The notes: a model not told the origin generated them from the sequence alone. 64,000 bases of DNA from Cupriavidus sp. UYMMa02A (GCA_001725945.1 LRMT01000096.1:42309-106308); one strand, 5' to 3'; counted from the first letter of the stretch, positions 49,731 to 62,327 are shown. A program made the numbers and translations.

Positions 49731-50630
49731 ATGCGCATTGACAATCCGTTGGCGGCACAGACCGATGCCGCCTCCGGCCAGCGTACGCTGGCTTCACTGG
49801 GCGCCACGCCCCTCTTCGTGCTGCTGTGGAGCAGCGGCGCCATTTTTGCCCGCTGGGCGCTCGACCATGCCACGCCGTTCGCGCTGCTGACGCTGCGCTT
49901 TGCGCTGGCGCTTGCCGTGCTCGTCGCCATCGCGCTCACGCGAGGCCGGCTGCTGCCGCCGTGCGGCGAACGGTGGCTTGCCGCGCTAGCGGGCTTGCTG
50001 ATGATCGCCGGTTATTCCGTCGGCTATTTCCTCGCGCTGGAGCGTGGCCTGACGCCGGGGGTCCTGGCAACCATCCTCGGCGCGCAGCCAATGCTGACGC
50101 TGCTGCTGACCGAACGGCGCTTTGGCGCGGCGCGCATGGCGGGACTGGCGCTGGCGCTTGCCGGCCTGACCATGGTGGTGGCGGAAAGCCTGCTGATGAC
50201 GCGGCTGTCGCCGGCCGGCGTGCTGTTCGCGCTGGCCTCGCTGATCAGCGTGACCGTCGGCGCGATCCTGCAGAAGCGCCTCACCGGCACGCCTGCGCAG
50301 GTGCTGCCGTTGCAGTATGGCGTGAGCACCGTAGCCTGCCTGCTGTGCCTGACGTTCCAGCCGTTTGCGTTCGACGCCACGCTGGCGTTCTTTGTGCCGC
50401 TGGCGTGGCTCGCCCTCGTGATCTCCGTCGCCGCCACGCTGCTGTTCTACCGGCTGATCCAGGCTGGCAATCTCGTCAACGTGACCAGCCTGTTCTATCT
50501 GGTGCCGGCGGGCACGGCGGTGTTCGACTACCTGCTGCTCGGGAACCGGCTGGCGCCGATGGCGATTGCCGGGATGGGGGCCATCCTGGCAGGGCTGGCA
50601 GTCGTGTTCCGGCGCGGGCCGGAACACTGA
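49731..50630 (+). CDS. EamA/DMT-family transporter (RhaT-type exporter)
   Basis: Intact, 299 residues, ten predicted membrane helices in two EamA repeats. First repeat: FVLLWSSGAIFARWALDHAT, GYSVGYFLALERGLTPGVLA, AILGAQPMLTLLLTERRFGA-like segment. Second repeat: ALASLISVTVGAILQKRLTG, TSLFYLVPAGTAVFDYLLLG and GAILAGLAVVFRRG. Such DMT carriers usually export amino acids or metabolites. Start at the ATG 49731 (MRIDNPLAAQ). It is convergent with the amidohydrolase gene, with a 7-bp gap between stops. Confidence 0.92.
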   Translation: MRIDNPLAAQTDAASGQRTLASLGATPLFVLLWSSGAIFARWALDHATPFALLTLRFALALAVLVAIALTRGRLLPPCGERWLAALAGLLMIAGYSVGYFLALERGLTPGVLATILGAQPMLTLLLTERRFGAARMAGLALALAGLTMVVAESLLMTRLSPAGVLFALASLISVTVGAILQKRLTGTPAQVLPLQYGVSTVACLLCLTFQPFAFDATLAFFVPLAWLALVISVAATLLFYRLIQAGNLVNVTSLFYLVPAGTAVFDYLLLGNRLAPMAIAGMGAILAGLAVVFRRGPEH

Positions 50631-50637
50631 GCCTGGC

Positions 50638-52347
50638 TTAGCCTGCTGCCTTGCCCCGCAGCAGCTTGCCGGGCAGGGCGCCCGTGGCTTCCTTGTGCTC
50701 GAAGATCGGCATGCCGGCCACGAGTGTGGCAAGGTAGCCATCGGCTTCCTGCACCAGGCGCCGTCCGCCCGCAGGCAGGTCGAAGGCCATGCGCGGCGCA
50801 TGCAGCCTGAGCGCGTCGTAGTCGATCACGTTGATGTCCGCCTTCATGCCCGCTTGCAGCGTGCCGCGGTCGCTGAGCCCATACAGTCGCGCCGTATCGG
50901 CGGTCTGCCGCTTGACGAGCGCTTCCAGTTGCAGGCGCGGGCCGCGCGTGCGTTCGCGCGCCCAGTGGGTCAGCATGAAAGTCGGCATGCTGACGTCGCA
51001 GATATAGCCGCAGTGAGCGCCGCCGTCGGACAGGCTGTTGACGGTGGCCGGGTGTTGCAGCATTTCATGCAGGTGCGTGAGCGATCCGTATGAGTAGTTG
51101 AAGCTCGGATAGTAGAGGATGGCCTTGCCCTCCTGCTCGAGCATCAGATCGTAGATCGCGGCGAGCGGGGTCTGGCCGCTGCGTGCCGCGATGGCTGTCA
51201 CGCTGGTTTCGGGAGAGGGCTCGTAGTCAGGCGTGTCGCCGAGCGGGAAGATGCGCTCGAAGTGGCCGAACATAGCTTCCAGGCCCCGGTCCATGCGCGC
51301 GCGCGGCTCGGTCAGGATGCGCTCGCGCATGGCGGGATCGCGCAGACGGGCCAAGCGTGCCTCGAAAGCCAGGCCGTCCAGCTCCAGGAAAGCCGGACAA
51401 GCGATGAACGGGTGCAGCGAACTCTGCCACGAGAACAGCAGCCCCAGCGGCCGGCCGCTGATGCCGCCATAGAGTGGCACGCCGCCGGCATGCGCCTGGT
51501 CAAGTGCGGCCAGCAGTTCGCGCCACAGGTCGGGCGCGGGATCAGTCTGCTGCAGGTTGAACAGCACCGGCAGCCTGTTGTGGCGCGCGAGCCGTTCGAG
51601 CCACGGCAGCTCGTTGCCCATCGACACATGGTTGGCCGTCATCTGGAACACGCCGTGGCCGACCTCGCCGAGCACGCGGCCCAGGCTCGTGATCTCGTCG
51701 CCGCTGGCAAAGGTGCCGGGCGGGTACTTGCGCTCGTCGTACTTGTGCAGGAACGTGCGCGACGTGGAAAAGCCCAGCGCGCCAGCCGACATGCCCTCGC
51801 GCACTAGCCGGCACATCTGTTCCAGGTCGTGCGGCGTCGCCTCGTCATGATGGATGCCGCGTTCGCCCATCACGTACGCGCGCAGCGCCGAGTGCGGAAT
51901 CTGCGCGCCGATGTCGAGCGCCTTGGGGCGGCTGTCGAGCGCGTCCAGATACTCCGGAAAGGTCTCCCAATCCCACTGGATGCCTTCGGAGAGCACCGAG
52001 CCAGGGATGTCCTCCACGCCTTCCATCACCTTGATCAGCCACGAGCGGTCGGCCGGGCGCACCGGCGCGAAGCCGACGCCGCAATTGCCCATCACCGCGG
52101 TGGTGACGCCATGCCAGGTCGACGGCGACAGGTACGGGTCCCAGGTGGCCTGGCCGTCGTAGTGGGTGTGGATGTCGATCCAGCCCGGCACGACCAGCGC
52201 GCCATTGGCATCGAGTTCGCGCCGCGCGGCGCCGGCCTTGCCGCCGGCCTGGGTGATGCGCCCGCCGTCGATCGCAAGGTCGCCCTGATAGGCCGGTTGG
52301 CCGGAGCCGTCGACGATGGTGCCACCACGAATGACTAAGTCGTGCAT
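50638..52347 (-). CDS. N-acyl-D-amino-acid deacylase family amidohydrolase
   Basis: Intact, 569 residues. Metal-dependent amidohydrolase of the D-aminoacylase branch: [20 protein letters not shown], metal motif [14 protein letters not shown] (HxH), the branch-specific [14 protein letters not shown] containing the bridging Cys, [13 protein letters not shown], and [18 protein letters not shown] near residue 440. It would cleave N-acyl-D-amino acids or related N-acyl/carbamoyl compounds in the cytoplasm. A Bug receptor gene lies 48 bp upstream on the same strand, suggesting uptake and hydrolysis of one substrate. Confidence 0.92.
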   Translation of the reverse strand: MHDLVIRGGTIVDGSGQPAYQGDLAIDGGRITQAGGKAGAARRELDANGALVVPGWIDIHTHYDGQATWDPYLSPSTWHGVTTAVMGNCGVGFAPVRPADRSWLIKVMEGVEDIPGSVLSEGIQWDWETFPEYLDALDSRPKALDIGAQIPHSALRAYVMGERGIHHDEATPHDLEQMCRLVREGMSAGALGFSTSRTFLHKYDERKYPPGTFASGDEITSLGRVLGEVGHGVFQMTANHVSMGNELPWLERLARHNRLPVLFNLQQTDPAPDLWRELLAALDQAHAGGVPLYGGISGRPLGLLFSWQSSLHPFIACPAFLELDGLAFEARLARLRDPAMRERILTEPRARMDRGLEAMFGHFERIFPLGDTPDYEPSPETSVTAIAARSGQTPLAAIYDLMLEQEGKAILYYPSFNYSYGSLTHLHEMLQHPATVNSLSDGGAHCGYICDVSMPTFMLTHWARERTRGPRLQLEALVKRQTADTARLYGLSDRGTLQAGMKADINVIDYDALRLHAPRMAFDLPAGGRRLVQEADGYLATLVAGMPIFEHKEATGALPGKLLRGKAAG

Positions 52348-52395
52348 TGCCTTGTTCCTTTGCCGGTGTCTTCTTGGGGTTTGCTGGCCGGGTTC

Positions 52396-53417
52396 TCAGT
52401 CGAGCTTGAGCCCGATGCGCTTGATCACCGCGCCCCAGCGTTCATAGTCGTTGGCCACGATCTGCTTGAATGCATCGGGCCCGGCGCGCTGATCTCGTTG
52501 CCCTGCGAACGGATCATTTCGGCGATATCGGGCGATTCCACCGCGGTGCGGAATGCGGTGGCGATTTTCTGGGCGATGGCTGGCGGCAGCTTGCCGGGCC
52601 CAAACACGCCCTGCCAGCCGACGATGTCGAGCCCCGGCACGCCCTGTTCCGCCATCGTGGGCAGGTCCGGCAAGACCGCCAGGCGCTTGTCGGCCGCCAC
52701 GCCAAGCAGCTTGACCTTGCCGGCGCGCGCGTTCCACGGCGGTGGCGGTGCCGTCGAAGTACACCTGCACGTCGCCGGCCAGCAGCGCGCGCGTGGCGTC
52801 GGCGGTGCCCTTGTACGGCACGTGGACCATTTCGATGCCGGCGCGCTGCTGCAAGATCTCGCCGTTCAGGTGCGAGGTGGAGCCCAGGCTGTATGACGCG
52901 AAGTTGAGCGCGCCCGGATGCTGCTTCGCGTAGCTCACCATCTCGCGCACGTTGTTGAATGGCGCATTGCGGTTCGCCACGAGCACCGTGGCCGAGCGCA
53001 CGAGCTGGACCACCGGCGTGAAATCCTTGAACGCGTCGTACGGCAGCTTGTTGTAGAGATGCGGGTTCTGCGTGTGGGTGACGACGATGGTGTAGAGCAG
53101 CGTGTGGCCATCGGCCGGGGCATGGGCCACATCCGCCGCGCCGATGAACGTGCCGGCGCCCGGCTTGTTGTCGATGATCAGGTTGGCGCCGGTCTGATCC
53201 GACACGCGCTTGGCGATCAGGCGCAGCAGGCGTCGCTGCCCGACCCGGCGCTGAACGGCACCACCACGCGTACCGGCTTGCCGGCCTGCGGCCAATCATT
53301 GGGAGATGCCGCGCTGGCGGCGTTGCCGGCGAGTGCGGCCAGGGTGGTGACGGCAGTGACGGCGAACACAAGGCACAGGCGCGCGGTTACGCGCGCTTGG
53401 GGGGCAAGGCGGTCCAT
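52396..53417 (-). CDS. Bug/TctC-family receptor paired with the deacylase, frameshifted
   Basis: About 340 residues. Signal region MDRLAPQARVTARLCLVFAV...ASAA, then KPVRVVVPFSAGSGSD, IIDNKPGAGTFIGAADVAHA, HTLLYTIVVTHTQNPHLYNK, MVHVPYKGTADATRALLAGD, ending IVANDYERWGAVIKRIGLKL. Indels lie near 53225, 52735 and 52480. It is the first gene of a Bug-deacylase operon, divergent from a LysR gene. Confidence 0.88.
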
Positions 53418-53527
53418 CTTGTCTCCTGTTCCATAGGGAAGGTCGCAGCCGGTGGCGTCGGTGGAACGCCGAGTGCTCTCTGGCAGGTCTGCGAGCCGAG
53501 TATAGGGATTGCCGTACGGTGAAATCC

Positions 53528-53557
53528 AATGCATATTTATGGCCCACCCCATGCATT
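53528..53557. promoter_or_regulatory. LysR-type operator candidate: AATGCAT inverted repeat
   Basis: AATGCAT (53528-53534) and ATGCATT (53551-53557) are inverted arms 16 bp apart in an AT-rich gap just before the LysR ATG (53566) and about 110 bp from the divergent Bug start. LysR regulators commonly autoregulate and control the divergent gene from such a site. Confidence 0.45.
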
Positions 53558-53565
53558 AAATCTAT

Positions 53566-54494
53566 ATGCTGAGCTTGCGGCGCCTGGAGCATTTCGCGGT
53601 GCTTTCCGAAGAGCGCAGCTTTTCGCGCGCGGCGCGCCGGCTCAACCTGACCCAGCCGGCCCTGACCCGCAGCATCCAGACGCTGGAGGAGACGCTGGGC
53701 CTGCAACTGGTGGATCGCGCCGCCAGCGGACTGGTGCTGACCGAGGCGGGCGGCATGGTGCTGGAGCGCTCGCGCCGCATGCTCGGCGATGTGCGTGCGC
53801 TGCAGCGTGAAGCGGGCCGGCTGCGCGGCTACGAGACGGGCACGGTGAACTTTGGCGTGGGCTCCTTTCCTGCCGCGGCGTTCCTCGGTTCCGTGATGAC
53901 GCGCGTGGCGCGTGACTACCCGGGACTGGTCGTGCGCGTGGAAACCGAGAGCTGGCGCCGTCTGCTTGAAAAGCTGCAGCGCGATGAACTGGACTTTGTC
54001 GTCGCCGTGACGCACAGCCTGCCACCGCCGGCGGACTTCCAGGTGCGGCAACTGCCGGCGCAGCGCATGGGGTTCTTTGTCCGCCCGGAGCATCTGCTGG
54101 CCGGGCTCGACCGCGAAGCTGTGAGCGGCCAGATTGCCGGCTTCGGCCTGGTCACGACGCGGCTGCCGCCACGCGCGCGCGGCGAACTGGCGACAGTGTT
54201 CGGACTGGCCAGCGCCGACGAATTGCCGGTACGGCTGGAATGCGACAACGTGCAGGTGCTGTGCGAAGTGGCCAGCGCATCGGACGCGGTGCTGTTCGCT
54301 ACGCACGAGGCCGTGCGCAGGGAACTGGCCGGCGGAACACTGGTGCCGCTGGCGCTGGACTACCTGCGCCGGCGCCGTTACCGCTGACGCTCGTGTACCC
54401 GGGCGGGCGCAACCTGTCGGGGGCCGCGCAGTTGCTGGTCGGCCTGCTGGAGGAGCATGCCGCGAGTCCGGTCACCCCGTCGGAGCCGGGTTGA
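53566..54494 (+). CDS. LysR-family regulator of the Bug-deacylase operon, one frameshift
   Basis: About 309 residues. N-terminal helix-turn-helix: LRRLEHFAVLSEERSFSRAA, LNLTQPALTRSIQTLEETLG. The effector domain carries GTVNFGVGSFPAAAFLGSVM and DELDFVVAVTHSLPPP. As written, the frame stops at 54387 after YLRRRRYR. One indel near 54370 instead continues PLTLVYPGGRNLSGAAQLLV and ends at 54494, the usual LysR length. It is divergent from the Bug receptor gene, with an inverted repeat between. Confidence 0.9.
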
Positions 54495-54504
54495 TCTTTG
54501 CCGG

Positions 54505-55058
54505 TTATCGGTCCTTCACTTCGACCCGGATGCCTTCGGGCGCACCGTGATCGCCCCGGGCTCCACGTCCTTGCCGCCAAAGCGCAGCTCGTCGGGCTTG
54601 AACGTGTAGATCGGGTAGTCCTTCAGCAACTGCTGCGCGACTACCGCGCCGATGGCGTTGAGCTGCGCCTTGTACAGCGCCATGCCTTGCACTTCGACGT
54701 CCTGCACGGTGGGGTTGTCCAGCAGCACCGCGCGCTGTGTCTTGTCGTAGCGCAGGCCGCTGTTGAGCGACAGCGTGCCGTTGACGGGCGGTGCCGCCCC
54801 CAGCGAATTGGTGAGCAGGGCATCCATCTGCGTGGTGATGCGGTTGTTGGCGTCGTCGAGCACAAGGCGCGGGTGCGTGAGCTGCACGCTGACCACCTGC
54901 GCATAGCGCAGCGTGGCGGGGAAGCGCTTGTCCATGGCCTGCTGCAGTTCCTGCTTCGTGAACGTGTATTCGCCGGTCCAGATGTTGTAGCCGGCGTGGG
55001 CGGCGGTGGCTGCGGCAAGGGTCGCGCGCGGAGCAATAGGCGTCGGGGGAAAGCGCAT
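54505..55058 (-). CDS. DUF1439 (YceB-like) envelope protein
   Basis: About 185 residues. A hydrophobic, Ala-rich N-terminal signal (uncertain because of a likely indel there) precedes the domain: YNIWTGEYTFTKQELQQAMD, FPATLRYAQVVSVQLTHPRL, AVLLDNPTVQDVEVQGMALY, YPIYTFKPDELRFGGKD. E. coli YceB is a lipoprotein of unclear role; no lipobox Cys is visible here, though YNIW may be a misread CNIW. One base near 54535 shifts the end from RPKASGSK to RPEGIRVEVKDR with a TAA at 54505. Confidence 0.78.
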
Positions 55059-55172
55059 GTGGATGGGTGCGCGCATTGGCGCAACGTTGTCTGCGTAGTG
55101 CCTGTCAGACACGGATCGGCACGGCAGCGTTCCGGCGCAAGTGTAATGCGGCCGCCAAGTGCGGCATCGGCC

Positions 55173-55376
55173 TCAGTAATGCGGGGGGATCTCGTGCATC
55201 GGATTGGACTCGGCCGCGGTCGAAGGTGCGCTGGTCACCTGCTGATAGAGCGCGCGGAATTGTTCCTGCAGCAGGTCCAGCTGTTGCTGCTGGCGTGCGA
55301 CGGTCAGGTTCAGCGTTTCGAGCAGGTCTTCCTGGAAAGCGAGCTTGATTTCCAGTTCGTTTAGGCGGTCATCCAT
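55173..55376 (-). CDS. slyX: SlyX family protein
   Basis: Intact, 67 residues from MDDRLNELEIKLAFQEDLLE. A short coiled coil (heptads LNELEIKLAFQEDLLETLN, then QQQQLDLLQEQFRALYQQV) and the conserved C-terminal PHY end (NPMHEIPPHY). The function is unknown; in enterobacteria slyX lies near slyD. The frame is open 16 codons further upstream, but this Met gives the family N-terminus. Confidence 0.9.
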   Translation of the reverse strand: MDDRLNELEIKLAFQEDLLETLNLTVARQQQQLDLLQEQFRALYQQVTSAPSTAAESNPMHEIPPHY

Positions 55377-55476
55377 GGCGTGTATCTCCGGCTTCGTCTC
55401 CGGCAGGGGCGCCGAGCCGCGCATTGTAAGCGAAGCCCGACGCCGATCGCGCCGGAGCGAGCAGGCGGGCTACGCC

Positions 55477-55919
55477 TTATTGGTGCGGCGCAGGCTTGAT
55501 CAGCATCCACATCACGCCGAAGCGGTCGGTCACCATGCCGAACTTCTCGGCGAAGAAGGTTTGCGACAGCGGCATCATCGCCTGGCCGCCTTCGCTCAGG
55601 CCGTTGAATGCCTTTTCCAGCGCCGCGACGTCGTCATAGGTGATCGACAGCGCCACGCCCGCGAAATTGGGTTTGCCCGTGCAACGGCCGTCGGACACCA
55701 TGATCAGGCTGTCGCCGACCTTGAACTCGGCGTGCATCACCTTCTCGTCCATGTCTGGCGTGGGGGCGCAGCCTTCGCTGGCGGCGGCCTTGTCCTTTTC
55801 GGGGTTGTCCTTGAACCGCATCAGCATGCCGGGCTGGGCGCCGATCGTCTTCTTGTAGAACTCGAGTGCTTCCTCGCAACGGCCTCGAAGAACAGATAAG
55901 GCTGGACTAGCATGGACAT
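55477..55919 (-). CDS. VOC/PhnB-like (3-demethylubiquinone-9 methyltransferase-type) protein
   Basis: About 147 residues. MSMLVQPYLFFE joins GRCEEALEFYKKTIGAQPGM across an indel near 55880. HAEFKVGDSLIMVSDGR, VALSITYDDVAALEKAFNGL, then AEKFGMVTDRFGVMWMLIKP complete a glyoxalase-fold domain. PhnB-like members are usually annotated as of unknown function; metal ligands are partly conserved. It stands alone in the minus direction. The 264 bp between its start and the LysR start (55920-56183) contains no clear gene. Confidence 0.88.
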
Positions 55920-56183
55920 CTCCTGGTGTGGCCACCCTTGCGGATAGCCTTGGGAATCAGTCTGGATCCGGGCCCGCGGCACCGGTCGCGATCGGCGACA
56001 CGGCATTTGTGTACGCCGTCCACAATACCTTAGCAAAGAAACCGGACGGGGTCCACCCTGCATTGCCGGTGCCAGGCGGCGGCGATCGCGGCATAGGAGG
56101 CGTATGCGATGGCATAGAATGGCCGCGCCGCCTGGCTGTATCCAATCTGGCATGGCGGGCACTGATAGCCAAATGGGGTTGCA

Positions 56184-57117
56184 TTGCGTTACGAACTTAC
56201 CGACTTGCGCCTGTTCCAGGCCATTGCCGACGCGCAGAGCCTGTCCGGCGGCGCATCGGCCGCGCACATCACGGCTTCGGCGGCCAGCTACCGGCTGAAG
56301 AACCTCGAGCATGCAATGGGCACGCCGCTGTTCGTGCGCAATGCGCGCGGCATGGAGCTGACGCGGCCGGCGAGACACTGCTGGTGCATGTGCGGGAACT
56401 GCTGCTTGGCGTGGAGCGCATGCATGGCGAAGTCGGGCGTTTCTCGGCAGGGCTCAAGGGCCACATCCGGCTGCTTGCCAACTCGAGCTCCCTGAACGGC
56501 TTCATCATTCCGAGCGTGAGCCGCTTCCTGGCGGCGACCCGGACGTGAACATCGACCTGGAAGAACGTGCGAGCCAGGCCATCCTGACCGCGGTGGCCGC
56601 GCATGAAGCGGACGTCGGCATTCTTGCCGGAGACTTCGATACCACTGGCGTGCGCTCGGTGCGCTATGCCGTCGACGAGCTGATCCTGGCCGTGGCGGCG
56701 GATCATCCGCTCGCGCGCGAGGCGGAAGTGCGCTTTGGCGCCGCGCTCGCTTTTGATTTCGTTTGCATGAGCCGTACCAGCAGCAACTTCCTGTTCCTGC
56801 GCGAGATGGCGCAGCGCGCGGGAAAGAGCCCCAATGTGCGGCTGCACGCGCACAGCTTCGAGGCGGTGTTGTCGCTCGCCGAGGCAGGGGTGGGCGTGGC
56901 GCTGGTGCCGCGCAGCGTGGCGGCGGCCGCGTTGCGTGAAGCACGCGTGGTGGGCGTGCGGCTGGCCGAGCCATGGGCGCTGCGCGAGCTCAACCTGATC
57001 GTGCGCGCCGACGGCAAGCTGCCCGGATTTGCCGCGGCGTTCGTGCAGTTCCTGCTCAATGACCCGCGCGTGGCGGCCACGCGAGAGGGTGGCGCGGTCG
57101 CGTCGACCGCGCCCTGA
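56184..57117 (+). CDS. LysR-family transcriptional regulator, two frameshifts
   Basis: About 311 residues from a TTG start (MRYELTDLRLFQAIADAQSL). Helix-turn-helix GGASAAHITASAASYRLKNL with EHAMGTPLFVRNARGMELT, then ETLLVHVRELLLGVERMHGE, GHIRLLANSSSLNGFIIPSV and an effector domain (DVNIDLEERASQAILTAVAA, VSLAEAGVGVALVPRSVA-like). Indels lie near 56370 and 56540. It is convergent with the enoyl-CoA hydratase gene (15-bp gap); the downstream Bug-CaiB operon may be its target, although its promoter faces away. Confidence 0.88.
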
Positions 57118-57132
57118 CAACCACGCGGGGAA

Positions 57133-57909
<777 letters not shown>

Positions 57910-57929
57910 GGCAATGCGTTCCTTGTTCC

Positions 57930-58898
57930 TTATTGCAGCTTCGTGAAGTGGATATCCTCGACCACCTTCTTCCAGTGCGCATTCTGCGTGCGGATCAGGT
58001 CGGCGAATGCTTTGCGCGAGGTCCAGGCTGGAATCGCGCCCTGCTTCTCGATGGCAGCGATCACCTCCGGTTCGGCCAGCACCTGGCGCACGGCGTCGTT
58101 GAGCTTGTCGAGGATCGGCGCCGGCGTGCCGGCCGGAGCGCCCAGGCCGAACCACGACGGGTTGTTCATGGCGCCCAGCCCGGCTTCGGCGTAGGTCGGC
58201 ACATTGGGCAGGACCTTCAGCCGGTGCTTCGCCGCCACGGCCAGTGGCTTGAGCTTGCCGCCCTGGATCAGCCCCGACGAGGACGGGATATTGTCGAACA
58301 CGACCTGGATCTGGCCCGCCACCGCATCATTGAGCGCCGGGCCCAGGCCCTTGTAGGGCACGTGCAGCATGCGCGTGCCGGTCTCGCTCATGAACAGCTC
58401 GCCATTCATGTGGCTCAGGCCGCCATTGCCGGACGAGCCAAACGAATACTTGCCGGGGTTGGCCTTCAACAGCTTGATGAACGCCGGCAGGTCGGTGGCC
58501 GGGAAGGCCGGATTCACGACCAGCACGTTGGGCACGTCGGCCAGGTTGCTGATCGGGTCGAAATCCTTCACCGGATCATAGGCGGTCTTCAGGTAGACAT
58601 TCGGGTTCACCGCGTGCGAGCTTTCCACCTCCATCACCAGCGTGTAGCCATCGGCCGGCTGCTTGGACGCGTAGGCGCTGCCCACCGCACCGCCCGCACC
58701 GGGCCGGTTTTCGACAACCACGGGCTGGCCGATCACCGGCCCCAGCCGCGTGCCGACGATGCGCGCGATGATGTCCGTGGTGCCGCCGGCCGCGTAGGGC
58801 ACGATCAGCTTGATCGGGCGGTCCGGCCAGGCGGCCTGTGCGGTGCTGGCCAGGCCGAGGCCGGCCAGCAGGGCCAGGGCGGGAAGAGTCGGTTTCAT
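57930..58898 (-). CDS. Bug/TctC-family receptor in the CaiB operon
   Basis: Intact, 322 residues, the only unbroken Bug protein in the window. Signal peptide MKPTLPALALLAGLGLASTA-QA, then WPDRPIKLIVPYAAGGTTDI, VVENRPGAGGAVGSAYASKQ, DGYTLVMEVESSHAVNPNVY and MLHVPYKGLGPALNDAVAGQ. The Asp/loop positions that grip carboxylates in Bug proteins are present. It lies between a CoA-transferase and a crotonase gene, so its ligand is probably an acid that is activated to a CoA thioester and then hydrated. Confidence 0.95.
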   Translation of the reverse strand: MKPTLPALALLAGLGLASTAQAAWPDRPIKLIVPYAAGGTTDIIARIVGTRLGPVIGQPVVVENRPGAGGAVGSAYASKQPADGYTLVMEVESSHAVNPNVYLKTAYDPVKDFDPISNLADVPNVLVVNPAFPATDLPAFIKLLKANPGKYSFGSSGNGGLSHMNGELFMSETGTRMLHVPYKGLGPALNDAVAGQIQVVFDNIPSSSGLIQGGKLKPLAVAAKHRLKVLPNVPTYAEAGLGAMNNPSWFGLGAPAGTPAPILDKLNDAVRQVLAEPEVIAAIEKQGAIPAWTSRKAFADLIRTQNAHWKKVVEDIHFTKLQ

Positions 58899-58946
58899 CG
58901 GGTGTCTCCGTATCGGGGTATCGATTCTGTGAGCTTGAGCGGTGGC

Positions 58947-60103
58947 TCAGGCCGTTGTGGTGTGTTCGCCGAGCAAGGGCGGCGGCTGCAGCGGTCCGGC
59001 GTGGCCGGCGAGCATGGGGTTGCGCACCATCGGCACGGCACCCATCACGGCATGCTCGGCAACCTGCTGCAGCCCGCGGTGGCGCACCTGCGGATGCGCG
59101 AAGACTTCTTCCATGGTGTGGATCGGGCCCCACGGCACGCCGGCGGTATCGAAGGCTTCGGTCCACGCGGCGCGCGTGCGCGTCGGGAAGATCTCCGTCA
59201 GCAGTGCGCGCAATCGTGGCAGGTTCTCGATGCGCGCGGAATTGGTCGCATAGCGCGCGTCCTGCGCCAGCTCGGCCATGCCGGCGACCGCGCAGAAGCG
59301 GGCGAACTGCCCGTCATTGCCGATCGCCAGGATCAGGTAGCTATCCGCGCAGCGGAACACTTCGTACGGCGCACAGTTCGGGTGTGCATTGCCGCTGCGC
59401 TGCGGGTTCTCGCCGGACACCAGGTAGTTGGCGCCCTGGTTGGCATTGAGCGCGACGGCTACATCGAGCAACGCGATGTCGAGGTGCTGGCCGACGCCGG
59501 TCGCCTGGCGCTGGTAAAGCGCCGCGAGCACGGCGGAAGTCGCGTACATGCCCGTGCTCAGGTCCACCACGGCCACGCCTGTTCGCAGCGGGCCGGCGCC
59601 GGGGCTGCCGTCAGGCTGGCCGGTATAGCTCATCAGGCCGCCCATGCCCTGGAATACGTAGTCGTAGCCGGGCTTGTCGGCCATCGGGCCATCCTGGCCG
59701 AAGCCGGTGATGGACAGGTAGATCAGCCGTGGGTTGATGGCCTTGAGGCTGTCGTAATCCAGCCCGTAGCGCCGCAGCGTGCCGACCTTGTAGTTCTCGA
59801 CCAGCACGTCGGCCTCGCGCGCCAGCTCGCGCACCTGCGCGGCGCCTTCGGGTGTGCCGTAGTCGATCGCTACCGAACGCTTGCCGCGGTTGCAGCTGAT
59901 GAAGTAGGCGGACAGCCGAGCGTCGCTGCCATCGGCTGCCGGCATATAGGGCGGGCCCCAGCCGCGCGTATCGTCGCCGCGCTCTGGGTGTTCGACCTTG
60001 GTCACCTCGCCCCAAGGTCGGCCAGGTTCTGGGTGCACCAGGGGCCGGCCAGGATGCGCGACAAGTCCAGTACGCGTACGCCTTCCAGGGCGCGATGAAG
60101 CAT
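58947..60103 (-). CDS. CaiB/BaiF (family III) CoA-transferase, one frameshift
   Basis: About 386 residues. Start [20 protein letters not shown], then after an indel near 60015 [40 protein letters not shown], the conserved [40 protein letters not shown] with the catalytic Asp, and [20 protein letters not shown]. It moves CoA from a donor such as succinyl-CoA to a carboxylic acid. First gene of the operon with the Bug receptor and crotonase; divergent from argG. Confidence 0.92.
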
Positions 60104-60232
60104 GACAACTCCGCATTCGCAAAACAATGCGGCGGAGTATAGGGAGCGCCCCCGGGACGAACCAGTCGAGAGTTTTTAAAGGCGCGTTCGCCGGTTTTGA
60201 ACGGTCCGGCACGTGACGGCGGGACGCCGGGT

Positions 60233-60260
60233 TTGGCGCAAGCCGCTGCCGTGTCACAAT
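60233..60260 (+). promoter_or_regulatory. Possible argG promoter
   Basis: TTGGCG (60233-60238), a 16-base spacer and CACAAT (60255-60260) about 125 bp before the argG ATG. The -10 match is weak. The remainder of 60104-60384 is non-coding and shows no other clear element. Confidence 0.3.
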
Positions 60261-60288
60261 TCGCCTTTGGACCTTTCCGGCGCCCTGA

Positions 60289-61708
<1,420 letters not shown>

Positions 61709-61748
61709 GCAGACGCACAGTGACAGCGCCGCGCGAATGCGCGGTGGT

Positions 61749-61780
61749 AAAAAACCGGCACCTTCGAGTGCCGGTTTTTC
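61749..61780. terminator. Strong bidirectional terminator after argG
   Basis: AAAACCGGCAC (61751-61761) pairs with GTGCCGGTTTT around a six-base loop, with flanking A and T runs giving a U-tract in both directions. It serves argG (plus) and brnTA (minus). Confidence 0.9.
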
Positions 61781-61805
61781 TTGTCGGGGTCTTGTGCAGG
61801 CATGG

Positions 61806-62072
61806 TCATGGCCGATGCGTGCGCAGCCAGTCGCGCAGCGCGTCGTTCATGCGCGTCTGCCAGCCATCGCCGGTGGAACGGAATGCTTCAAGGATCTCGA
61901 TATCGTATCGCACGCTGACGAGTTCCTTGCGCACCGAGAGCTTCGGGCGGCCACGCCGCGGCTTCATCCGGGCGAAGTCCTCGTCGGTGGGCACGAAGGT
62001 GTCAGTGTCTGCTGCGATTCCACGTGAAATCGCTGCCTCCTCCTGAGGGGTATTCCGAAGTAGCTTGCTCAT
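61806..62072 (-). CDS. brnA: BrnA-family antitoxin
   Basis: Intact, 88 residues. The C-terminal domain GRPKLSVRKELVSVRYDIEI with LEAFRSTGDGWQTRMNDALRDWL matches the ribbon-helix-helix DNA-binding domain of BrnA, the antitoxin of type II BrnT toxins; the N-terminal part DTDTFVPTDEDFARMKPRRG wraps the toxin. Its ATG lies inside the toxin frame, as usual for toxin-first brnTA operons. It should repress its own operon through the palindrome at 62328. Confidence 0.88.
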   Translation of the reverse strand: MSKLLRNTPQEEAAISRGIAADTDTFVPTDEDFARMKPRRGRPKLSVRKELVSVRYDIEILEAFRSTGDGWQTRMNDALRDWLRTHRP

Positions 62073-62317
62073 AGCGTTCGATCTCGCGGTTGTTTGCCTT
62101 GCGAAGGCTGATTACCCGAATGGTGTCGCCGCGCTGCGTGAACACCACGCAATAGAGCCGGCTGTTGATTGGCGCATAGCCAATCTCGCGTAGCTCACCG
62201 TAGTCGCGGCGACCATCCGGCGCACACCAGATCGTGGTCCAGTCGATTGCAAGCCAGCGATACGCCGTGCTTAACCTTGTTGGCCACGTCCTCCCCAGGA
62301 TCGTAGGTCGTGTGCAT
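62002..62317 (-). CDS. brnT: BrnT-family ribonuclease toxin, one frameshift
   Basis: About 105 residues. MHTTYDPGEDVANKVKHGVS opens the typical BrnT start (D-P-x-K/E..N..KHG); after an indel near 62240 it continues LDWTTIWCAPDGRRDYGELR-like DWTTIW, REIGYAPINSRLYCVVFTQR, then DTIRVISLRKANNREIERYE. BrnT is a RelE-fold RNase that halts translation. As read, its frame overlaps brnA by 71 bases and stops at 62002; a real stop nearer ERYE is possible if another base is wrong. The promoter region upstream holds a palindrome. Confidence 0.8.
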
Positions 62318-62327
62318 TGGTATTTAT

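Noticed and set aside
62017..62030. parS-like site (ATTCCACGTGAAAT) for chromosome partitioning
   Set aside because: It matches only the CACGTGAAA core of the parS consensus, lies inside the coding overlap of brnT/brnA, and has no second copy or parAB nearby.
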